22,498 nucleotides of DNA from positions 1-22,498 of the forward strand of contig CAMWWJ010000012.1 in assembly GCA_947177925.1 (NCBI GenBank), written 5' to 3'. Origin of the DNA: an uncultured Lachnospiraceae bacterium. GTDB lineage: Bacteria; Bacillota; Clostridia; Lachnospirales; Lachnospiraceae. A model generated the notes under the pieces. The model was not told the origin of the DNA. It made no database searches and was given only the letters and a program-made list of their open reading frames with translations. Of the stretch, positions 15,686 through 22,498 are shown piece by piece. Made by a program: the position numbers and the translations under genes. The first letter of the stretch is position 1. Each line of letters opens with the position of its first letter.

Positions 15686-16963
15686 TTACAGATACATCAT
15701 CACATCTACAGAAAACAAATTTTCTTCTGCAAGAATTTCCAATATCCCATTATACTTTTCTATTGTATTTCTTACACTCTTAAGACCTATTCCATGAAGC
15801 TCCTTGTCTTCTTTTCTTGTGACAAATTCATCTTCCGATGTCCTGATAACCTCATCAAAAGAATTCTTTATATTGATTAATATACAACCTCCTTCATACT
15901 TCATAAGAAAACTGATAGTTCTGAACTCCTTTAGTCTCTCACAGGCCTCAATGGCATTATCTAAAAGATTTCCCAGAATTACAATAATATCATCTGTATT
16001 AATGGAAAGATTGGCTGGAAGCATAACACTTGCTTCGATTTCTATCTTCTTCTTTCTGGCATTATCCAGTTTACTATTAATGATACTATCTATCAGAAGA
16101 TTTCCCGTATTGCTATATACCTGATATTCATTTGCCTTATTCTCAATTTCAGATACATACTCATATAAAAGCTGGACATTTTCCTGTTCTGCAATCCCCT
16201 GCAGTACTTGAATTCGATTTTTCCAGTCGTGCCTGAATTGACGTTCCAAATCCTGCTTTTCCTGAATAAGCATAGCCTCTCTCATATAATACTCTTTCTC
16301 TTTTTCTATAAGGTTTGCCTGCTCCTTACTGTCAAACAATTCAACCAGACAATCTTTCAAATATATGATAAGATAAACCGTAACTTCCGAACTAAGCAAA
16401 ATTGCCGACTCTATTGCAACGCTATTTTTACTCCCAATGCACAAGATCAATAATTCACATATCAGGGTAGTAAATACAATAATTTCTAATACAGCCACCT
16501 TAATAGAATACTTTGTCATTTCTTTTTTTATAATAAGACGCTGTATTATTACAACCATAATCCAAAATAAAATACAACTTAAAAATTGTGCTATACTCTG
16601 CTCGTTTTCAGCCCTTTCCATAATCCCAAGATTACCAATGCCTATCAGCCTGGCTATAATCATCTCGTCCAGTGCCAATAGCCCCCATATCCCCAAAGTA
16701 ACTGCTATCTTTTTCCACATACTTGTTCTGTAGCAACAGATAAGTATAAAAATCAACAAAATGCAAGTAATTAAATTAATCCAAACATATGATATCAAAT
16801 AGTCTACCATGAGCATGCCAATCATATTTATCGTTACAGCCAGCAGCAAAAATCTCTTGTCATACAATTTATTTTCAAATAACTGTTTTAGCAAGCGCAC
16901 AATAATATATATTTCAAAGGCATTCGCAGCAAATTTATTAAAGAATTCCAATACCTCTATCAT
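15686..16963 (-). CDS. agrC: AgrC-like sensor histidine kinase, GHKL family
   Basis: 425 residues. About six or seven membrane helices fill residues 10-205 and form the peptide sensor. A coiled linker (about 210-243) leads to the kinase. The phosphoacceptor motif is RHDWKNR with His245. The ATP-binding domain has the N-box NLLDN (332-336) and the G-box HGIGLKS (390-396). This is the HATPase_c_5 type typical of peptide-pheromone receptors. It should bind the thiolactone made from AgrD and phosphorylate the LytTR regulator. Its ATG directly abuts the regulator stop codon (TAGATG), with a GGGAGAG ribosome site inside that gene. The family is secure; the symbol rests on context. Confidence 0.92.
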   Translation of the reverse strand: MIEVLEFFNKFAANAFEIYIIVRLLKQLFENKLYDKRFLLLAVTINMIGMLMVDYLISYVWINLITCILLIFILICCYRTSMWKKIAVTLGIWGLLALDEMIIARLIGIGNLGIMERAENEQSIAQFLSCILFWIMVVIIQRLIIKKEMTKYSIKVAVLEIIVFTTLICELLILCIGSKNSVAIESAILLSSEVTVYLIIYLKDCLVELFDSKEQANLIEKEKEYYMREAMLIQEKQDLERQFRHDWKNRIQVLQGIAEQENVQLLYEYVSEIENKANEYQVYSNTGNLLIDSIINSKLDNARKKKIEIEASVMLPANLSINTDDIIVILGNLLDNAIEACERLKEFRTISFLMKYEGGCILINIKNSFDEVIRTSEDEFVTRKEDKELHGIGLKSVRNTIEKYNGILEILAEENLFSVDVMMYL

Positions 16964-17686
16964 CTACTTTATCTCTCCCTTTTTGATATCCAAAAACTGT
17001 TTTCTGATTGCACTGCGCCTTGACTGGCTAATAGGAATAACCGTTCTATCTATCAGGGTTGCCTTATCGTATTCCATCTTCTGAATCCACTGATAATTTA
17101 TGATAAAGGATTTATGCACGTATAAAAATTGTCTTCCCTTGACCTGAGTATATATAGCCTCTAAGGAACCATAAAATTCTGCTGTACCGTTTCTTTTATG
17201 TATGGTGACCTTCCTTGCACTACTTGAGAAATAAATAACTTCCGACAATGACACCTGAAACATTTTACTTCCAATTTTGTACTGGATTTTTTCAATCTTT
17301 TGGTTGCTAAGGATAAGATACTTATCAAGTACTCTTCTTACATCCTTTTGGCCAAAAGGCTTGACTAGAAAATTGATTGGATGGTACTCAAACAATTCTA
17401 AGGCATATCCTGTATTTCCCGATATATATGCAATCTGAACTGTCTCGTCATGCATTACTTCTCTGATAAATCTACCTACCTCTACTCCATTCTTCCCTTT
17501 GTATTCTATATCCAGAAAAATCAAATCATATTTTCCATTTTCATACTGACTGCATAAATCATCGCCGCAATCAAAGCATTGGATTTCTACTTCCATATTA
17601 TTCTCGCCACATATCTTCTGAAGATATTTCTCGACTGCAAATTGAATCCTTATTTCATCATCGCATATTGCAATCTTTATATGCAT
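16964..17686 (-). CDS. agrA: AgrA-like LytTR response regulator
   Basis: 240 residues. The receiver domain (1-120) has the acidic pair Asp9/Asp10, phosphoacceptor Asp59 in LIFLDIE, and conserved Lys109 in LVKPF. The LytTR DNA-binding domain (about 130-238) contains EVIYFSSSARKVTIH and the FLYVHKSFIINYQWI segment that is characteristic of the fold. It should activate genes of this island when phosphorylated by the kinase next to it. Ribosome site GGGAGTGG lies 6 nt before the ATG. The gene order regulator then kinase is the reverse of S. aureus agrC-agrA. Targets cannot be read directly; candidate sites are noted at 15570-15607 and 17822-17877. Confidence 0.93.
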   Translation of the reverse strand: MHIKIAICDDEIRIQFAVEKYLQKICGENNMEVEIQCFDCGDDLCSQYENGKYDLIFLDIEYKGKNGVEVGRFIREVMHDETVQIAYISGNTGYALELFEYHPINFLVKPFGQKDVRRVLDKYLILSNQKIEKIQYKIGSKMFQVSLSEVIYFSSSARKVTIHKRNGTAEFYGSLEAIYTQVKGRQFLYVHKSFIINYQWIQKMEYDKATLIDRTVIPISQSRRSAIRKQFLDIKKGEIK

Positions 17687-17732
17687 ATTTTTCCACTCCC
17701 TCTATTTTTTATCAAACTATATCACCCGTTTT

Positions 17733-17761
17733 ACTATACTAAGAATCCGGTGTTTCTTCAA
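17733..17761 (-). promoter_or_regulatory. Sigma-A promoter of the agrA-agrC operon
   Basis: The -35 box TTGAAG (17761-17756), a 17-bp spacer and the -10 box TATAGT (17738-17733). Transcription would start near 17726, about 40 nt before the agrA ATG. The 463-nt region 17687-18149 that contains it holds no gene, only this promoter, the repeats at 17822-17877 and the inverted repeat at 17968-18030. Confidence 0.7.
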
Positions 17762-17821
17762 ATTTTATAATATACCCATAACAATAGATACTTGCCTTTC
17801 TTTGTCTGTTGCATTTCAGGA

Positions 17822-17877
17822 TTAGTTTAACCCAATAAGACTATGGAATTATTATTAGTTTAAAATGCTTGAACTAA
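17822..17877. repeat. Three TTAGTTNAA boxes upstream of agrA
   Basis: TTAGTTTAA occurs at 17822-17830 and again at 17855-17863 on the plus strand, 33 bp (about three helical turns) apart. TTAGTTCAA occurs on the minus strand at 17877-17869, forming an inverted pair with the second box. The flanking base extends the two direct copies to an exact 10-bp match. Each box shares the AGTT core of AgrA/LytTR sites. They lie 60-115 bp upstream of the -35 box at 17756-17761, so they may be operator sites for autoregulation. Confidence 0.4.
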
Positions 17878-17967
17878 TCAGCATTTCCCTAGATTTAGTA
17901 TATCATATTTATAGTTATACTGCCATAGTGGATTTTATCTTTATGATTTAAAAAGAATTAAAATATT

Positions 17968-18030
17968 ACCGCATTCACGCTCACATTACTATACCATCCT
18001 ATTACTGTGAATCTTGAGCCTAAATGCGGT
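17968..18030 (-). terminator. Nested inverted repeat after coaBC, possible terminator
   Basis: Outer arms ACCGCATT / AATGCGGT (17968-17975 and 18023-18030) enclose inner arms TCACA / TGTGA with a loop of about 20 nt. The minus strand then has only broken T-runs (ATTTTA, TTTTT). It lies about 120 nt after the coaBC stop codon and may end the pantothenate operon. The long loop and weak U-tract make this uncertain. Confidence 0.35.
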
Positions 18031-18149
18031 GTCAGATATTTTAAAAATTTTCTATTCAGAAATACATTGACAGAATTTTAGAATTATTGAATCAGGAATA
18101 AATAATGTCTGTATCACAACTGGGAACACTCGGAAACTAAAACGGCTAT

Positions 18150-19355
18150 CTAGCTTTCAGATGAACCTGAAAAGGATATGACAGCCGTCAGAATTTCCTC
18201 CGCAACTTTCTCTTTACTCATCAATTCCAGTTCCCTGACCCTTTCCTTTGTAATAAGTGTAACCCGGTTCGTATCCGTACCAAATCCTGCCCCCTCATCC
18301 TTTAGATTATTGGCAACGATCATGTCCAGGTTTTTTTTATAAAGCTTTTCTTTGGAGTTTTCCAGCATGTTTTCTGTTTCCATGGAAAATCCGCATAAAA
18401 ACTGATTTTCCTCTTTTGTTTCGCCTAAATATTTTAAAATATCCGTTGTTTTCGTAAGCTCCAGAGTAATTGCATTTTCCTTTTTCTTGATTTTCTCGCT
18501 GCTGCTGTTTTTTGGCGTAAAGTCTGCTACTGCGGCAGTCTTGATAATGATATCCTGATTGTTTTTCACTGCTTTTACTGCTTCAAACATGTCCTTTGCA
18601 CTTTCCACTCTTATGACCTTTACGAAAGGAGGCGCTTCTATGCACATAGCACCTGCAATCAGGGTTACCTGCGCTCCCCGCTCCATGGCGCAGCGGGCAA
18701 TGGCGCAGCCCATTTTTCCAGTGGAATGATTGGTAATGAAACGTACCGGGTCGATTGCTTCTCTGGTAGCTCCTGCTGTTACTAAAACTTTTTTTCCAAG
18801 CATATCTTTTTCATGGCGGATTTCTTTTACTATATAATCAAGCAGAACTGTTTCATCGGGCATTTTTCCGGCGCCCGTATCTCCACATGCCAGCCGTCCC
18901 TTATCCGGCTCGATTACTTCCATTCCATATTTCCTAAGCTTATCCAGATTATCCTGAACAATCTCATTTTCATACATATTGGTATTCATGGCAGGGGAAA
19001 TGATTTTCTTGCATTTACATGCCAGAGCTGTGGTGGTAAGCATATCATCTGCAATGCCATTTGCCAGTTTTCCTATGATGTTTGCAGTGGCAGGGGCAAT
19101 CAATAGTACATCCGCCTGCTTTGCAATGGAAACATGCTCTACCTGAAACTCAAAGTTCCTGTCAAACGTATCAATCAGGCACTTGTTTCCAGTTAAGGTT
19201 TCAAAGGTGATTGGATTGATAAAATGAGTAGCATTTTCAGTCATAAGAACATGCACATTTGCATTGCATTTTACCAGCCTGCTGGCAAGACCTGCAATTT
19301 TGTAGGCAGCAATGCCGCCTGAAACACCAAGCAATACGGTTTTTCCTTTTAACAT
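18150..19355 (-). CDS. coaBC: Bifunctional phosphopantothenoylcysteine decarboxylase / phosphopantothenate-cysteine ligase
   Basis: 401 residues. The N-terminal CoaC flavoprotein (1-185) has the GGIAAYK start, active-site His74 in VEHVSIA, the PAMNTNMY motif (121-128) and the substrate-lid Cys157 in ACGDTGAGKM. The C-terminal CoaB ligase (about 186-401) has VTAGATREAIDPVRFITNHSTGKMG, which binds CTP, and the KTAAVADF motif. Together they turn 4'-phosphopantothenate and cysteine into 4'-phosphopantetheine. Its ATG overlaps the panD end by 7 nt, so the last step of this operon is coupled to beta-alanine supply. Length is normal. Identification is secure. Confidence 0.97.
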   Translation of the reverse strand: MLKGKTVLLGVSGGIAAYKIAGLASRLVKCNANVHVLMTENATHFINPITFETLTGNKCLIDTFDRNFEFQVEHVSIAKQADVLLIAPATANIIGKLANGIADDMLTTTALACKCKKIISPAMNTNMYENEIVQDNLDKLRKYGMEVIEPDKGRLACGDTGAGKMPDETVLLDYIVKEIRHEKDMLGKKVLVTAGATREAIDPVRFITNHSTGKMGCAIARCAMERGAQVTLIAGAMCIEAPPFVKVIRVESAKDMFEAVKAVKNNQDIIIKTAAVADFTPKNSSSEKIKKKENAITLELTKTTDILKYLGETKEENQFLCGFSMETENMLENSKEKLYKKNLDMIVANNLKDEGAGFGTDTNRVTLITKERVRELELMSKEKVAEEILTAVISFSGSSES

Positions 19356-19753
19356 GTTTCTACCTCGTCTTCAAATAATCTTCCATACTTTTCATAACGG
19401 GATTTTTTTACGATTTTATTTTCTTCGTCCACGAACACTACATGGGGCTTGTGCTCTTTTGCTTCTTCTCTTGTAAGCTCACAATATGCCATTAAGATAA
19501 TATGGTCGCCGGTCTGTACCTGTCTGGCTGCGGCACCGTTTAGGCAGATCATTCCGCTTCCGGGCTCTCCCGCTATGGTATAGGTTTCAAACCGGTTGCC
19601 GTTTTCCACATCTACTACCTGGACTTTTTCGTATTCCAAAATATCGGCTGCTTCCATCAGTTCCGGGTCTACCGTAATGCTTCCCACATAATGAAGCTCC
19701 GCCTGCTTGACCACCGCCCGGTGGATTTTTCCCTTTAACATGGTTACTGTCAT
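19349..19753 (-). CDS. panD: Aspartate 1-decarboxylase
   Basis: 134 residues. A pyruvoyl enzyme that makes beta-alanine from aspartate. The self-cleavage site is Gly24-Ser25 in HYVGSITVD, at exactly the same position as in E. coli PanD. The MLxGKIHRA start motif and NGAAARQVQTGDHIILMAY complete the fold. The start at 19753 is supported by AGGAG upstream and by that alignment. It lies between panC and coaBC, 29 nt after panC, in a full beta-alanine to CoA intermediate pathway. Confidence 0.97.
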   Translation of the reverse strand: MTVTMLKGKIHRAVVKQAELHYVGSITVDPELMEAADILEYEKVQVVDVENGNRFETYTIAGEPGSGMICLNGAAARQVQTGDHIILMAYCELTREEAKEHKPHVVFVDEENKIVKKSRYEKYGRLFEDEVETC

Positions 19754-19782
19754 ATAGAACTCCTTTCCTATCCTATTGTTTG

Positions 19783-20634
19783 TCAGTTTACAACATCCGT
19801 AATAAAATTATCGATTAAGCGTGTTTTTCCAATATAAACAGCAATTGCAGTCAATACCTGCCCCTGTACTTTTTCTATCGGCTCCATATTTTCAAAATTT
19901 ACGGTTTCCACATAATCAATTTTTGCCAAAGGCTCGCTTTCCAGCATCTTTCTGATTTGGGCTTTTACGACAGCAGTGTCCTTTTCACCTTCCTCTATCA
20001 GCTTCTTTCCTGCGTTTAAGGCTTTGCTTAAAATAACGGCAGCCTTCCTTTCCTCCTGGCTTAAGTAAGTATTTCTGGAGCTTTTGGCAAGTCCATCTTC
20101 TTCCCTTACGATGGGACAGGCAACAATTTCAATATCAAAATTCAAATCCCGCACCATCCGTTTAATAACTGCTAACTGTTGGGCATCCTTCTGCCCAAAA
20201 TAAGCTTTGTCAGGAGATACGATATGAAACAGCTTGGAAACTACGGAACAGACTCCCTGAAAATGGGTAGGTCTTGTTTTCCCACAAAGTCCCTTGGTCA
20301 GCCCATCCATATTTACATAGGTACAGTAATCCCGGGCATACATCTCTTCCGGCTCTGGATAAAAAATCAGGTTAGCGCCAGCTTCCTCACAAACCGCTGC
20401 ATCCCGGTTTATGTCCCTTGGGTAGCTTTCCAAGTCTTCCGTAGGTGCGAACTGGGTAGGATTTACAAAATCGCTGACGACTACTTTATCATTTTCTTCT
20501 GCCGCTTTTACAATCAGGCTTTTATGGCCTTCATGCAAAAATCCCATGGTAGGAACCAATCCCACTGTTAAGCCTTCTTTTTTCCATTCTTTTACCTGTT
20601 TCCTTACTTCTTCTATTGTTTTTACGATTTCCAT
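19783..20634 (-). CDS. panC: Pantothenate synthetase (pantoate-beta-alanine ligase)
   Basis: 283 residues, the standard length. The ATP-binding HIGH-like motif is PTMGFLHEGH (28-37). The pantoate-binding FVNPTQF is at 56-62, GQKD at 147-150, and the KMSKS-like loop REEDGLAKSSRN at 177-188. It condenses pantoate with beta-alanine using ATP. The residue before FVNPTQF is Asp55 where I would expect Ile or Val, a small local change. Ribosome site GGAGGAAA lies in the 21-nt gap after panB. Identification is secure. Confidence 0.97.
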   Translation of the reverse strand: MEIVKTIEEVRKQVKEWKKEGLTVGLVPTMGFLHEGHKSLIVKAAEENDKVVVSDFVNPTQFAPTEDLESYPRDINRDAAVCEEAGANLIFYPEPEEMYARDYCTYVNMDGLTKGLCGKTRPTHFQGVCSVVSKLFHIVSPDKAYFGQKDAQQLAVIKRMVRDLNFDIEIVACPIVREEDGLAKSSRNTYLSQEERKAAVILSKALNAGKKLIEEGEKDTAVVKAQIRKMLESEPLAKIDYVETVNFENMEPIEKVQGQVLTAIAVYIGKTRLIDNFITDVVN

Positions 20635-20655
20635 ACTGTTTCCTCCAGTCCGTTT

Positions 20656-21483
20656 TTAGTATAATTTTTCTATAACCGATTCATCTATTTTAAACGTGTG
20701 CTCCTTTGCCGGGAACGTGCCTTCCTTTACTTCTTTTATATAATCCCGGAAACCGCCCTTCATTTCCTCTCCCAAAGTGCGGAATTGTTTTACGAACTTT
20801 GGCACAAAATCGGAGTACAGTCCAAGCATATCCTGATATACAAGCACCTGCCCGTCACAGCCTGCTCCGGCGCCGATTCCGATTGTAGGAATCTGTATAT
20901 TTTCAGTAATGAATGTGGCCAGTTTTTCCGGAATGCATTCCAGCACTACCGCAAATGCTCCTGCCTCCTGAATTGCTTTGGCTTCTTCCAACAGTTTTTT
21001 GGCTGCCGCTTCCTGTTTTCCCTGAACGGAAAATCCTCCAAAGGCATTGATGGATTGGGGCGTCAGTCCCAGATGGGCGCATACCGGAATGGAGGCATTG
21101 ACGATGGCGCGGATCTGCTCACAAACCTCTATACCGCCCTCCAGCTTTACAGCATTTGCGTGTCCTTCTTTGACTAAACGCCCGGCATTGACCACCGCAT
21201 CATACACAGAGGTCTGATAGGACATAAAGGGCATATCCGCTATGACCAGTGTTTCCTTTGCTCCTCTTGCTACCGCTTTTGTATGGTGTATCATGTCTTC
21301 CATAGTGACGGAAAGGGTATCTTCATATCCAAGGCATACCATGCCAAGAGAATCTCCTACCAGTATGGATTCCACCCCTGCTTCTTCCATAAGCTTTGCA
21401 GTAGAATAGTCATATGCGGTAAGCATCGTTAATTTTTCCCCGTTTTCTTTTGCTTTTTTAAATGTATTCACTGTTGTTTTCAT
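20656..21483 (-). CDS. panB: 3-methyl-2-oxobutanoate hydroxymethyltransferase
   Basis: 275 residues. It makes ketopantoate from 2-oxoisovalerate and methylene-tetrahydrofolate, the first committed step of pantothenate synthesis. Metal ligands are visible as Asp44 (VGDSLGM), Asp83 (IADMPF) and Glu115 (VKLEGG). HLGLTPQS and GIGAGAGCDGQVLVYQDMLG are family signatures. It starts 10 nt after the DUF2520 gene, whose stop codon overlaps the AGGAG ribosome site. Identification is secure. Confidence 0.97.
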   Translation of the reverse strand: MKTTVNTFKKAKENGEKLTMLTAYDYSTAKLMEEAGVESILVGDSLGMVCLGYEDTLSVTMEDMIHHTKAVARGAKETLVIADMPFMSYQTSVYDAVVNAGRLVKEGHANAVKLEGGIEVCEQIRAIVNASIPVCAHLGLTPQSINAFGGFSVQGKQEAAAKKLLEEAKAIQEAGAFAVVLECIPEKLATFITENIQIPTIGIGAGAGCDGQVLVYQDMLGLYSDFVPKFVKQFRTLGEEMKGGFRDYIKEVKEGTFPAKEHTFKIDESVIEKLY

Positions 21484-21493
21484 AATCCTGCTC

Positions 21494-22333
21494 CTATCTT
21501 AATATATTTTCTAATTCTCCATAGTCTCTGTCCGGATGCTTTTCTTCTGCAATTTCAATAAGAAGTCGGCCCAGACTTTTATAGATTGCCCTTTCTTCAG
21601 CAGTCAATTCCTCTATGTGACCGGAAACCGTGGAAATATCATTTCTTTCTATAGGGCCTGTAAGGGCTTCCTTTACTCCTTTTTGAAGAGAGTTTTCTAA
21701 GTTGCTTGAGACTAACGGGCCTAATATTTCATAGGCATCTTTTTCAGAAAAGCCGCACTGTCTTAATAATCTGACGGAGGTTTCCAATAATGCCAGCATA
21801 TGATTGCTTGCCATGCTTGCGGCAGCATGGTATTTTCTCTTGTCTCTTCCTTCCATTTCAAATACCTTGTGTCCAAGCTGTTTCAAAAGAGGAGCCATAA
21901 TATCCACTGCTTCTTTGTCCCCTTCCATGGTAAGCACCGCCTTATGAAATTGTAAATAAGCTGAAAATTTATGATCGAAGGGATAAATCGGATGAATAGA
22001 GCAGGCAAAGGCACCCGCTTCCTTTCTGTTAGAAAAAACATCACATGACAATGAGCCGCTAAAATGACATATTGTTTTGTTTCTAATTGGATTTTTGGCA
22101 ATTTCATCCCATATTTCTCCAATGACTCCGTCAGGAGTAGTTACAAAAAGGGTATCATTTGCACAAACCAATTCTTTTAATGTGTAAAATTCTTTTGTTC
22201 CGGTAAAACGGCAGGCTTCTTGGATGCTCTGCCTGCTTTTGCTGTAAAATCCCGTTACGGGGATCTGGTGTTCCTTTAAATATTTGCCCAAGGTAACACC
22301 TACCTTACCGGCGCCTATAATTCCTATTTGCAT
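21494..22333 (-). CDS. Rossmann/DUF2520-domain oxidoreductase, candidate ketopantoate reductase
   Basis: 279 residues from the ATG at 22333, chosen because GGAGGTGA lies just upstream and the protein then opens with MQIGIIGAGKVG, a Rossmann NAD(P)-binding motif (glycines 5, 7 and 12). A longer reading to 22396 is possible but has no ribosome site. Conserved features further on are HFSGSLS (90-96), IHPIYPF (113-119) and YHAAASMASNH (168-178), where the DUF2520 helical domain starts. It leads the panB-panC-panD-coaBC operon, and no panE is visible. Reduction of ketopantoate to pantoate is the missing step, so this enzyme is the natural candidate. A PanG-type ketopantoate reductase is known in some Clostridia; whether this belongs to it I cannot confirm. 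Confidence 0.8.
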   Translation of the reverse strand: MQIGIIGAGKVGVTLGKYLKEHQIPVTGFYSKSRQSIQEACRFTGTKEFYTLKELVCANDTLFVTTPDGVIGEIWDEIAKNPIRNKTICHFSGSLSCDVFSNRKEAGAFACSIHPIYPFDHKFSAYLQFHKAVLTMEGDKEAVDIMAPLLKQLGHKVFEMEGRDKRKYHAAASMASNHMLALLETSVRLLRQCGFSEKDAYEILGPLVSSNLENSLQKGVKEALTGPIERNDISTVSGHIEELTAEERAIYKSLGRLLIEIAEEKHPDRDYGELENILR

Positions 22334-22404
22334 GCTATCACCTCCATTGATGGGGATCAGCACATTCTCATTGATGCAGTTTCTTCCGAATACCACTCAA
22401 GGAG

Positions 22405-22433
22405 ACTATAGCATAAGAGGAGGAAAGTTGCAA
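22405..22433 (-). promoter_or_regulatory. Sigma-A promoter of the pantothenate operon
   Basis: The -35 box TTGCAA (22433-22428), a 17-bp spacer and an extended -10 TGCTATAGT (-10 box 22410-22405). The start would be near 22398, leaving a leader of about 65 nt. That leader has a direct repeat of CATCAATG but no recognisable riboswitch. Confidence 0.65.
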
Positions 22434-22452
22434 TTGATTGTTTGAAAATGTT

Positions 22453-22494
22453 GGGGGATTTTTGGGTGGGGGGACGTAGGAGGCGGGAGGGGAT
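22453..22494 (+). other. G-rich tract, possible G-quadruplex
   Basis: The plus strand has G-runs of 5, 3, 6, 3 and 4 within about 42 nt, in an otherwise AT-rich region. Loops are 6, 1, 11 and 1 nt. It lies 20-60 bp upstream of the -35 box of the pantothenate operon, on the template strand relative to that operon. The window ends here, so the full extent is unknown. Confidence 0.35.
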
Positions 22495-22498
22495 ATGG

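Noticed and set aside
20698..21177. 159-codon plus-strand frame opposite panB
   Set aside because: panB is complete with all catalytic residues on the minus strand; the opposite frame has no ribosome site and a composition typical of antisense.

Overview
The window comes from a low-GC Gram-positive bacterium, most likely a Lachnospiraceae-type member of the Clostridia. I infer this from strong AGGAGG-type ribosome sites, sigma-A promoters, a DUF5711-like protein, a Clostridium-type AgrD, and a recR/ybaB/dnaX/pfk cluster. Every gene I can support is on the minus strand, so transcription runs from high to low coordinates.

Right end (18150-22433): a pantothenate/CoA operon. The order is a DUF2520-type Rossmann protein, panB, panC, panD, coaBC, behind one sigma-A promoter (22405-22433). 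There is no panE here. The DUF2520 protein sits where a ketopantoate reductase would be expected.

Middle (7594-17761): an accessory, agr-type quorum-sensing island, by eye richer in A+T. It starts with a LytTR response regulator (agrA-like) and a GHKL histidine kinase (agrC-like), followed by a strong terminator. Next comes a 44-residue AgrD autoinducer precursor (15274-15408), whose predicted thiolactone ring is Cys-Ala-Leu-Tyr-Phe, and then its processing protease AgrB. A Sec-secreted 135-residue protein of unknown family overlaps the end of agrB by ATGA. Two lipoproteins, an ABC ATPase and two permease subunits follow. The last permease is fused, through a lipoprotein-like signal segment, to an extracellular propeller-like domain. 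I read the whole as a quorum-controlled secreted-effector cassette, possibly bacteriocin-like, with its own export, self-protection or sensing machinery. The order of parts is seen directly. The function is inference.

Left part (3756-7568): pfk, dnaX, ybaB and recR, a glycolysis and replication/recombination-repair operon with a near-consensus promoter and a hairpin terminator. Next to it (269-3634) are a membrane protein with a degenerate MPN/JAMM-like domain and a C-terminal LysM, a DUF5711-like membrane protein, and a CvpA family protein.

Left edge (1-191): a very strong-looking promoter (TTGACA, 17 bp, TAGTAT) preceded by five helically phased A-tracts. It fires out of the window, and its hairpin-containing leader occupies 1-110. 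An rRNA operon or another very highly expressed transcript is likely beyond the edge. I see no CRISPR array, insertion sequence, tRNA or rRNA inside the window.
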